NCBI GenBank assembly: GCA_944391755.1
Contig: CALXUT010000037.1
Location: 1 to 46,310 of the forward strand
Source of the DNA: an uncultured Clostridia bacterium
GTDB taxonomy: Bacteria; Bacillota; Clostridia; TANB77; CAG-508
Reading direction: 5' to 3'
DNA length: 46,310 nucleotides
Of this stretch, positions 33,129 through 39,759 are shown piece by piece (within the stretch, counting starts at the first letter, position 1; every line of letters starts with the position of its first letter). The translations under genes and the position numbers were made by a program. Below the pieces are notes generated by a model. The model did no database searches. It had not been told where the DNA came from and saw nothing but the letters and a program-made list of their open reading frames with translations.

Positions 33129-33476
33129 TTATTCTAATCCAAAACTAACACCTAATGCATTATTCAATTTATTCATGATTTGCATATCATCAATATGCCC
33201 TATTTTTTCTTTTAGTCTACTCTTATCAATTGTTCTTATTTGTTCAGTCAATACTACTGAGTTACTCTTTAGTCCACTTGTATTTTCTCCTAATTCTATA
33301 TGTGTTGGCAATTTTGTTTTATTTGTTTGAGAGGTTATTGCTGCAGCAATTACAGTTGGACTATACTTATTTCCTAAATCATTCTGTATGATAAGTACTG
33401 GTCGAATGCCACCTTGTTCTGAACCTACAACTGGACTTAAATCTGCATAAAACATATCTCCTCTTTTGACTACCAT
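33129..33476 (-). CDS. mazF: MazF/PemK-type endoribonuclease toxin
   Basis: 115 residues from the ATG at 33476, chosen because AGGAG is 8 nt upstream. It matches the NdoA/MazF family throughout: RGDMFYADLSPVVGSEQGGIRPVLI in overlapping pieces, then the Gln-Asn strand, AAITSQ, LPTHIEL and VVLTEQIRTIDK. The Arg of GGIRP and the Thr/Ser of AAITSQ form the RNase site that cuts mRNA at short motifs. No MazE-type antitoxin gene lies on either side: upstream is the gerS-like gene with a 115-nt gap that has no coding capacity, and downstream is the PBP gene. The antitoxin is encoded elsewhere or is missing. Confidence 0.93.
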   Translation of the reverse strand: MVVKRGDMFYADLSPVVGSEQGGIRPVLIIQNDLGNKYSPTVIAAAITSQTNKTKLPTHIELGENTSGLKSNSVVLTEQIRTIDKSRLKEKIGHIDDMQIMNKLNNALGVSFGLE

Positions 33477-33591
33477 TATCTTCACTCCTAAAATTACTAT
33501 ATTTTTAGTCTATCTATTCGTATTTTTAAACTTAGTATGAAGTAAAGTCAGTAGTATAGTACAATTACATATTTTATAAAGTGAATAAGTA

Positions 33592-34206
33592 TTATTTTGA
33601 ACTACTTACCTTTACCTCATTATATAATATGTAAATTGTCGTTTTTTGGTTATTGTCTTTTATTTCCATTTGTGTTGGAAGATATGTTTCCTTATCTATA
33701 TGTAGAATTTTTTCTTGTATAAACCTATTTTCAATTTGACTATTTGTTTTCATGAGTATTTCTGTATCGTTTTCTTCAAATTTAGAATTTGAACCTTTCT
33801 TATAATCTTCTATAAAACTATATAAGTCTAAACAATTATCTCCCAGGTAATTATAATTTTCTAATATAGAACTTAAGTTCAAATTACTATTTTCTATTTT
33901 TAAATTTGTACCATTATTTTCTATTTTTACTCCAGATATATTACTAGGTTCTATTACTTCTTGTGTACTTATATTAGGTGTTTGATATGTCTGTTTTAAA
34001 ATATATTTATTCATATTTTTATTGCTTGTAACATCTACTGTTACTCGTGCTTCATAAGAACTAAGATTTAAAATGTAATCTACGATTTCTTGACTATTCT
34101 TATTATTTCCAATTTTTAAATTTTTAACACTATTTTTGTAAAAAATTAAAAAAATCATTCCGATTAAAATGATGATTAATAGCATGAACCAATATTTCTT
34201 TTTCAC
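33592..34206 (-). CDS. gerS: GerS-like spore germination protein
   Basis: 204 residues from a GTG at 34206 preceded by AGGAGG. One N-terminal hydrophobic helix (about 5-25) is followed by a LolA-like beta domain with the pattern YEARVTVDVTSNKN, TQEVIEPSNISG, LNLSSILENY and TIYILYNEV typical of clostridial GerS. In Clostridioides difficile GerS is a lipoprotein that binds and activates the amidase CwlD, so that cortex is modified to muramic-delta-lactam and germination can proceed. No lipobox cysteine is visible here, so it seems to be membrane-anchored instead. cwlD is also in this window (38157). The order gerS-mazF resembles the gerS-alr-mazE-mazF order I recall in C. difficile, minus alr and mazE. 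Confidence 0.7.
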   Translation of the reverse strand: MKKKYWFMLLIIILIGMIFLIFYKNSVKNLKIGNNKNSQEIVDYILNLSSYEARVTVDVTSNKNMNKYILKQTYQTPNISTQEVIEPSNISGVKIENNGTNLKIENSNLNLSSILENYNYLGDNCLDLYSFIEDYKKGSNSKFEENDTEILMKTNSQIENRFIQEKILHIDKETYLPTQMEIKDNNQKTTIYILYNEVKVSSSK

Positions 34207-34230
34207 AATTCTTCCTCCTAACATATAATT

Positions 34231-34261
34231 AAAAAGACATATGTTAAACATATGTCTTTTT
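34231..34261 (-). terminator. Terminator between dus and gerS
   Basis: AAAAAGACATATGT (34231-34244) pairs with ACATATGTCTTTTT (34248-34261) around 3 nt. The minus-strand stem ends in five T. It ends the minD-minE-rodA-dus transcript before gerS. Confidence 0.7.
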
Positions 34262-34291
34262 ATAATTATATTTTCCTCTTTTTATTTTAGA

Positions 34292-35269
34292 CTAGAACAA
34301 ATAAGAAAAATATTCTTGCATTTTTTGTAGTAATTCCTCTTTGTTATCAATATGATTTATCTCATTTCTAAATGCACTTGCATCTTTTAAATTTTTTGTA
34401 TAACAAGCTATGTGCTTTCTCATTTCATTGATTGCTACTTTTTCTCCTCTTTCTTTTATTGCTAATTCTATATGTTCTTTTAAAATTTCATATTTTTCTT
34501 TTAAAGTTGGCTTTGGTAATTTTTCTCCTGTTTCCAAATAATATTGTATTTGTCTAAATATCCAAGGATTTCCCATAGCTCCTCTACCTATCATGATTCC
34601 ATCAACACCTGTATATTCAAACATATATTTTGCACTTTCTTCGTCTATAATGTCACCATTTCCGATTACAGGAATGTTTACACTATTTTTTACTTGTTTT
34701 ATGATTTCTAAATCTGCTTTTCCACTATAAAACTCATCCCTTGTTCTTCCATGTATCGTTATAGCAGAAACTCCACCTTTTTCTGCTATTTTTGCCACTT
34801 CACATGCAACAATATGTTCATTATCCCATCCTTTTCTAAATTTTAATGTTACAGGTATTTTCGAATTTGTAACAACCGCTTTTATAATTTCTTCAACTTT
34901 ATTTAAATCTAATAAAAGGTTACTTCCATCTCCATTTTTTACGACTTTGGGAGCAGGACACCCCATATTAATATCTAATATATCAGCTATTTCACTCACA
35001 TATCTAGCTGCATACCCCATAACTTCTGGGTCACTTCCAAAAATTTGCATACTAATAGGTCTTTTTTCTCCATTTGTATTTAACAACATTTTGGTCTTTT
35101 CATCACCATAATATAATGCTTTTGCACTTACCATTTCTGTACACACTAAACCTGGTTCAAATTTTTCAACTATCATTCTAAAAGGCAGGTCTGTTACACC
35201 TGCCATTGGAGCTAATATTAAATTGTTTTTTAATTCTACATTTCCTATTTTTAATTTATGCAAATACAT
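34292..35269 (-). CDS. dusB: tRNA-dihydrouridine synthase
   Basis: 325 residues from ATG at 35269, with GGAG 6 nt upstream. TIM-barrel flavoenzyme: LAPMAGVTDLPFR near the start binds FMN, NMGCPAPKV carries the catalytic cysteine, and IHGRTRDEFYSG and GIMIGRGAMGNPW are phosphate/FMN motifs. A small helical C-terminal domain binds tRNA. It reduces uridine to dihydrouridine in tRNA D-loops with NADPH. Among Gram-positives this is the DusB-like type. It begins 16 nt after the rodA stop and is part of the minD-minE-rodA operon. Confidence 0.94.
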   Translation of the reverse strand: MYLHKLKIGNVELKNNLILAPMAGVTDLPFRMIVEKFEPGLVCTEMVSAKALYYGDEKTKMLLNTNGEKRPISMQIFGSDPEVMGYAARYVSEIADILDINMGCPAPKVVKNGDGSNLLLDLNKVEEIIKAVVTNSKIPVTLKFRKGWDNEHIVACEVAKIAEKGGVSAITIHGRTRDEFYSGKADLEIIKQVKNSVNIPVIGNGDIIDEESAKYMFEYTGVDGIMIGRGAMGNPWIFRQIQYYLETGEKLPKPTLKEKYEILKEHIELAIKERGEKVAINEMRKHIACYTKNLKDASAFRNEINHIDNKEELLQKMQEYFSYLF

Positions 35270-35285
35270 TTTCTTCTCCAAATCA

Positions 35286-36398
35286 TTATTTATTAAACAT
35301 ACTATTTTTTCTTTGACTACTGATATTTAATAATATACCTAAGTATATAAAACTTGTCATCATGGAACTTCCACCATAACTTACAAACAATAACGGTACA
35401 CCTGTTATTGGCAATAGTCCCATTGTCATTCCTATATTTTCTAATGTATGGAATAAGAATATTCCTGCAATTCCTATGGCAACATAAGCTCCTGCTTCAT
35501 CTTTTATTCCCTTTGCCACTTGTACAGCTTTTGTGATTATCACTATATTTAGCACTATAACACTTCCTGCTACAATAAATCCCATTTCTTCTCCAATAAC
35601 AGAAAAAATAAAGTCTGTACTCTTAGGATATAAATACCCTAATTGTGTTTGATTTCCTTCTAATATTCCCATTCCTGTAATTTGCCCTGCACCTATTGCT
35701 AGTTTTGATTGAAGCACATTATATCCTGCACCTCTAGGATCAGATTCTGGATTCAAAAAAGTATCTATTCTCTTTTTGGCATGTTCTGGAAGTACAAAAT
35801 TATATGCTACTGGAACTGCTATGATAACGATTGCCATTGCTACTATTATATATTTCTTATTTATCCCTGCAACAAAAAGCATTAATACAATAGATACAAT
35901 ATATGCCATTGCCGTTCCATAGTCTGGTTCTAATATAATTAAGAATAAAGGAACTGCAATTATTGCCATAATAATTCCTAATTTTGAAATCTTATTGATT
36001 TCACTTCTTCCTTTTCTTTGCATGATTGACATTATATATGCTAAAAAAGCGATTACACATATTTTGGAAACCTCAGCTGGCTGAATTGAAAATAAATCAT
36101 CTCCTATCACGAACCAACTTCTAGCTCCATTTATTTCTTCTGTAAATAAAACCGCTATTAATGAAATGATTGCTATTCCATACAACACTGGAGATATTTT
36201 AATAATAAGTTTATAGTCAATAAACATTACTATAAACATAATTATAATACTTACAGCTATCCATATGGCTTGTTTTTTAAATTCTTCCAAACCGGAATCA
36301 TAGGATGCGGAAAATAGTGCTACAAGTCCAATTCCACACAATATAATTGCACATAATGGTATCCACCATTCTATCTTTCTAAAGTTTTTTATATTCAT
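35286..36398 (-). CDS. rodA: RodA-type SEDS peptidoglycan glycosyltransferase
   Basis: 370 residues with about ten transmembrane helices. The SEDS hallmarks are present: FSIQPAEVSKICVI after helix four, EPDYGTAM, and the C-terminal region with HTLENIGMTMGLLPITGVPLLFVSYGGSS in overlapping parts. SEDS proteins polymerise glycan strands and work with a class B PBP. Its place directly after minD-minE is the standard clostridial RodA neighbourhood, so RodA is preferred to FtsW or SpoVE. It starts 4 nt after the minE stop. A likely partner is the PBP encoded at 31254. Confidence 0.93.
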   Translation of the reverse strand: MNIKNFRKIEWWIPLCAIILCGIGLVALFSASYDSGLEEFKKQAIWIAVSIIIMFIVMFIDYKLIIKISPVLYGIAIISLIAVLFTEEINGARSWFVIGDDLFSIQPAEVSKICVIAFLAYIMSIMQRKGRSEINKISKLGIIMAIIAVPLFLIILEPDYGTAMAYIVSIVLMLFVAGINKKYIIVAMAIVIIAVPVAYNFVLPEHAKKRIDTFLNPESDPRGAGYNVLQSKLAIGAGQITGMGILEGNQTQLGYLYPKSTDFIFSVIGEEMGFIVAGSVIVLNIVIITKAVQVAKGIKDEAGAYVAIGIAGIFLFHTLENIGMTMGLLPITGVPLLFVSYGGSSMMTSFIYLGILLNISSQRKNSMFNK

Positions 36399-36402
36399 TT
36401 AA

Positions 36403-36876
36403 TCACTCTTTTTTTAAAGATTCTTCATTGTTCGTTTCTTCATTATTTTTAGTATTCTCTGTTTCATTTTGTTTATCTTGTTTTGTTTCTTCTGTTTGTT
36501 CCGTTTCTGGTTCAACATCCTCTTTTTTTGTTTTCACATTTTTATTATCGTCTTGCTCTACTTTTGCATTTTTTCTCGCTTCATCTTTTATATTTAGTAT
36601 AGGGATATTTGCATACAATGCTGGAGCTCCATTTGTTCCATCATTATTTTCTTTATTTGTAAGTCTTACATCCATTGCACTTTCATCTATATCTATATAT
36701 TTTTTTATTACTTCTATTATTTCTTGTTTCATCAAATCTAAAAAGTCTGCAGATACATTTGCTCTATCTTGCATTAATACTAAGTGTAATCTTTCTTTAG
36801 CAGCATCTTTAGATTTCAATGTTTGGTCTTCTTTTTTTGTCATTTTCCTTAAAAACTTCATTATGCTTTCAAACAT
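36403..36876 (-). CDS. minE: Cell division topological specificity factor MinE with acidic tail
   Basis: 157 residues, versus about 90 for typical MinE. Residues 1-96 are the whole MinE: an amphipathic N-terminal helix (FESIMKFLRKM), the MinD-binding segment around AAKERLHLVLMQDRA, and the C-terminal dimer domain. The last 60 residues are a low-complexity acidic tail rich in Glu, Lys, Asn and Thr, not present in the usual family. MinE stimulates MinD ATPase and drives pole-to-pole oscillation, which places the division inhibitor. GGAGGG precedes the start. It lies between minD and rodA. Confidence 0.94.
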   Translation of the reverse strand: MFESIMKFLRKMTKKEDQTLKSKDAAKERLHLVLMQDRANVSADFLDLMKQEIIEVIKKYIDIDESAMDVRLTNKENNDGTNGAPALYANIPILNIKDEARKNAKVEQDDNKNVKTKKEDVEPETEQTEETKQDKQNETENTKNNEETNNEESLKKE

Positions 36877-36900
36877 TATTTATTACCCTCCAACTTTTGT

Positions 36901-37692
36901 TTATTTTTTAAAAATGTTCTTTATCTTTGCAAAAAATCCCTTTTCTTTTCCAGGTATTGTTACTTCTATATTTTCACCTAAGACTCTTTTTGCAATTTCT
37001 AAATATGCCTTTCCTGATGGTGCTTTCCTATTTTGAATAACAGGTTCTCCTTTATTGGTTTGTGTTATGATGTATTCATCATCTGGTACGACACCAATTA
37101 AATCTATTGATAATAAGTCAACAATATCATTTACATCCATCATTTCGCCTTTTTTTACCATATTTGGTCTTATCCTATTGATGACTAATTCTGGATTTTT
37201 TATTTCAGATGCTTCTAATAAACCTATGATTCTATCTGCATCTCTAATAGAAGAAATTTCGGCTGTTGTTACTACTATCGCACGATTTGCTCCTGCTATA
37301 GCATTTTTAAATCCTTGTTCTATTCCAGCAGGACAGTCTATCAATATGTAGTCAAATTCTTCTTTTAATTTGCTAACTAATGATCTCATTTGTTCTTCAT
37401 TTACTGCACTTTTATCTCTCGTTTGTGCAGCTGGTAATAAATATAATTCTTTAAATCTTTTATCTTTTATTAATGCTTGTCTTAATTTACATTTTTCTTC
37501 AACAACATCAACAATATCATATACAATTCTATTTTCAAGTCCCATTACAACATCTAAGTTTCTTAAACCTATATCTGTATCTATTAATACGACTTTTTTC
37601 CCTTCTAATGCTAAACTTGCTCCTAAATTTGCTGTTGTTGTGGTTTTTCCAACTCCACCTTTTCCTGATGTGATAACTATAACTTCTCCCAT
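36901..37692 (-). CDS. minD: Septum site-determining ATPase MinD
   Basis: 263 residues from the ATG at 37692, chosen because AAGGAGG lies 6 nt upstream; ATG codons further upstream overlap or precede that site. Deviant Walker A SGKGGVGKT is at 9-17. LIDTDIGLRNLD and ILIDCPAGI are the switch motifs. The C-terminal amphipathic helix GFFAKIKNIFKK is the membrane-targeting sequence. MinD binds ATP, dimerises on the membrane, recruits MinC and is released by MinE. No minC is next to it, although minC usually precedes minD in this operon. A promoter (37737-37765) is present, so minD begins the minD-minE-rodA-dus unit. Confidence 0.96.
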   Translation of the reverse strand: MGEVIVITSGKGGVGKTTTTANLGASLALEGKKVVLIDTDIGLRNLDVVMGLENRIVYDIVDVVEEKCKLRQALIKDKRFKELYLLPAAQTRDKSAVNEEQMRSLVSKLKEEFDYILIDCPAGIEQGFKNAIAGANRAIVVTTAEISSIRDADRIIGLLEASEIKNPELVINRIRPNMVKKGEMMDVNDIVDLLSIDLIGVVPDDEYIITQTNKGEPVIQNRKAPSGKAYLEIAKRVLGENIEVTIPGKEKGFFAKIKNIFKK

Positions 37693-37736
37693 ATTCATCC
37701 TCCTTAGGATATAAAATCCCAATTTTTACACCTATT

Positions 37737-37765
37737 ATAATACACTCAAAATGTCAAAAAGTCAA
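37737..37765 (-). promoter_or_regulatory. Promoter of the minD operon
   Basis: On the minus strand TTGACT (37765-37760), a 17-nt spacer and TATTAT (37742-37737), which runs into a TATAAT. A second TTGACA lies within the spacer. The start codon is about 45 nt downstream. Confidence 0.6.
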
Positions 37766-37792
37766 TGTCTTTGGATAAATTTAACAAAAAAT

Positions 37793-37820
37793 ATTGCTGT
37801 TTCCGTAAGGATTCAGCAAT
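37793..37820. terminator. Hairpin with T-tails upstream of minD
   Basis: ATTGCTG (37793-37799) pairs with CAGCAAT (37814-37820), with T-runs on both strands. On the minus strand it would end a transcript coming from upstream before the minD promoter. Confidence 0.55.
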
Positions 37821-37924
37821 TTTTGTAATAAACGAAATTAATGCAAATTAATAAAGTCAAAAATACTATACAGATAATCTTAAATATATTATCTTATATA
37901 AATTATATCTTATCATTTTTTGTC

Positions 37925-37952
37925 AAGTTATTTTGTTTAAACAAAATAACTT
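37925..37952. promoter_or_regulatory. Perfect 28-bp palindrome
   Basis: The two halves, 37925-37938 and 37939-37952 (AAGTTATTTTGTTT and its complement), match without error and have no loop. On the minus strand TTGACA begins 2-3 nt after it, so it could be an operator beside a -35. The wider gap 37693-38156 otherwise holds only the promoter, the hairpins listed and AT-rich sequence; I see no reading frame worth listing. Confidence 0.45.
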
Positions 37953-38046
37953 TCATTTTTTATTATATTATTTTATCTCAATAAAATATATATTTAGATT
38001 TCTATTTTAATTTTTCCATTAATGAAAAATTTTATTCATTTTGAAT

Positions 38047-38136
38047 AAAATAAAAATAATAACTATTGAATTAGCAAAGACCCATAGGAAGACCACAGCT
38101 ATGTTTTTGCTATGAAATAGTTATTATTTTTATTTT
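38047..38136 (-). terminator. Three-tier nested hairpin after cwlD
   Basis: A 21-bp outer helix (38047-38067 with 38116-38136), then TAGCAAA/TTTGCTA (38072-38078 with 38106-38112), then CATAG/CTATG (38083-38087 with 38099-38103) capped by 11 nt. The internal loops are asymmetric. The minus-strand flank is T-rich, so it can end the cwlD transcript. The nested internal loops look more like a structured RNA than a simple terminator, but it matches no riboswitch class I know. Confidence 0.55.
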
Positions 38137-38156
38137 GCAGTATTCAATTATTAATT

Positions 38157-38867
38157 TTATTCATAAAAATAATCAATTATCCCATTATAGATTCCCCAAG
38201 CAAGTTTATTTTGATATTCATCCTCTAATAATAATTTTTCTTCTTCTGGATTTGATAAAAATCCACACTCAACGATTGCCGTAGGTATTTCAACATGTTT
38301 TATGATGTAAATATTATCTATAAATTTTGCTTCTCTATTATTTTCTCTTTGTATGGCATCATTCAAATTACTTTGTATAGACTTTGCTAATTTTTGTCCA
38401 TCACTACTATTTGCATTATAAAATGTTTGCCAACCATCATATTGTTGCTGTGGAATTTTATTTAAGTGAATGGAAACAAATATATCTGCACTGGATTCAT
38501 TTCCTATTTTTACTCGATTATGTATATCTGATATTTTCTTTTGTCTTAATGTTTTCGCATCTAAATCGTATATTGCATTTTCATCAGAGCGTGTAAGTAT
38601 AACGGTTGTTCCACTTTGTTCTAAAAGATTTTGCAGTTTTAATGCAATTTTTAAATTTGTTTCCGCTTCTGTAGTTCCTGAGCTACTTTCTGCTCCTTCA
38701 TCTGGTTTTCCATGTCCTGCATCTACTACAATGGTTTTACCAGATACAGGCAATGATACTGTTGGTACAGTTTCTTTTATATCTGTTGCAAAAACAAATA
38801 CAAAAATAGATAAAAATACTCCTAAAACCATTATGGTTATTCTTTTTTTACTTAATACAATCATCAT
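38157..38867 (-). CDS. cwlD: N-acetylmuramoyl-L-alanine amidase CwlD
   Basis: 236 residues from the ATG at 38867, the CwlD length. An N-terminal hydrophobic helix (signal anchor) is followed by an Amidase_3 domain with DAGHG, a Glu before NLKIAL, FVSIHLN and the final VECGFLSN motif. The zinc ligands are the two His and the Glu. In spore formers CwlD cuts the stem peptide from muramic acid so that PdaA can make muramic-delta-lactam, which cortex hydrolases need in germination. The gerS-like gene nearby would supply its activator. The start is chosen after GGAG. An ATG four codons upstream, at 38879, overlaps that site. A hairpin covers the ribosome binding site. Confidence 0.88.
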   Translation of the reverse strand: MMIVLSKKRITIMVLGVFLSIFVFVFATDIKETVPTVSLPVSGKTIVVDAGHGKPDEGAESSSGTTEAETNLKIALKLQNLLEQSGTTVILTRSDENAIYDLDAKTLRQKKISDIHNRVKIGNESSADIFVSIHLNKIPQQQYDGWQTFYNANSSDGQKLAKSIQSNLNDAIQRENNREAKFIDNIYIIKHVEIPTAIVECGFLSNPEEEKLLLEDEYQNKLAWGIYNGIIDYFYE

Positions 38868-38908
38868 AAAAGCTCCCATACTTTTTTTATTATTATATGA
38901 GAGCTTTT
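38868..38908 (-). promoter_or_regulatory. Hairpin covering the cwlD ribosome binding site
   Basis: On the minus strand AAAAGCTC (38908-38901) can pair with GAGCTTTT (38875-38868), which includes part of the GGAG and ends right before the ATG at 38867. The loop contains a CATATAAT stretch that might be a -10 element. If transcription starts there, the left arm is not transcribed and no hairpin forms. Confidence 0.4.
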
Positions 38909-38959
38909 GGTTTTTATGATAATAAGACTTATATATAATTTTTTATTTCTTAATAAATT

Positions 38960-39367
38960 TTATAAATTAAATTTTTCTTTTATTATCTTAGCAACATCAT
39001 TTGCATTTATATTGGTATTATTAATCCTTAAATAATTTTTCTCTTTTATTTCATTTTCTTTAGAATTAAATCTATACTTTTCTACTGATTTTAGTAAATC
39101 TTTTTCGCTCCACTCTAAATTTCTCTTTGATGGTTTGTTTAAAAGTCTATTTTCCATTTTGTTTCTTTTTAATCGTTCTTCTAAATCTGCCTCTAGTTCA
39201 ACTATATAAGTTTGTGCATTATTTTCTTTAAATATTTTTATGTATTTATAGATTCTATCCCATTCTTCTTTATCATCAAAGTCCCAAGTAGTAGTAAAGA
39301 TAATTCCTTCTTCATTACTTTTAGCAAACTCTTTAAATATCTGTATTCTAAATTCTTCATTTAACTT
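38960..39367 (-). pseudogene. 3' remnant of a kinase-like P-loop gene
   Basis: An open frame from 39367 to the stop at 38960 encodes 135 residues: FKEF, GIIFTTTWDFDD, YIVELEADLEERLKRN, LEWSEKDLL and a short C-terminal helix. This reads like the C-terminal two thirds of a small P-loop ATPase or kinase. The Walker A part and start codon are missing: an in-frame TGA (39370-39368) precedes it and the truncated NUDIX gene ends at the same place. The 65 residues from an internal Met at 39157 could still be translated but would not be functional. The likely cause is a deletion that joined it to the NUDIX gene. Confidence 0.75.
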
Positions 39368-39669
39368 TCATAGATATCTAATACTTTTATTTGTTCTTCA
39401 GGGATTTCTATTCCAAGTTCTTCTTTCACTTCCCTACATATTGCTTGTTCTGGCGTTTCACCACTATCTACTTGTCCTCCTGTTTTTGCCCATTTATTCG
39501 GATTTCTTATTTTATTTTCTGTTCTTTTTTGCAAAAGAATTTCACCTTTTTCATTCATTATCCAACAAGAAACAACTCTTCTCCATAGTCCTTTTTCATA
39601 AGCAACCCATCTGTCTTCAACTTGTCCTGTTAGGTTATTATTTTCATCAACAATATCTACTAATTCCAT
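39361..39669 (-). pseudogene. Truncated NUDIX hydrolase
   Basis: 102 residues from the ATG at 39669 (GGAG upstream). The first strands and a complete Nudix box are present, from GGQVDSGETPEQ to REVKEELGI. The protein then ends at IYES, about 60 residues short of an IPP-isomerase-like NUDIX protein. The stop is created exactly where the kinase remnant begins, one frame off. The full Nudix box could bind Mg, but the domain lacks its last strands and helix, so I judge it non-functional. The original enzyme would hydrolyse a nucleoside-diphosphate-linked compound. Confidence 0.75.
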
Positions 39670-39759
39670 TTTACGCTCCTTTCCTTTATATTTTAACATA
39701 TTATAACAAATATTTGCAATCATATCCATTAAATGATATATTAGATATAGGTGATGTAA

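Noticed and set aside
38047..38136. A known riboswitch (c-di-GMP, preQ1, guanidine types) at this hairpin
   Set aside because: The conserved loops of those classes are absent and the element lies after, not before, a gene on the transcribed strand.
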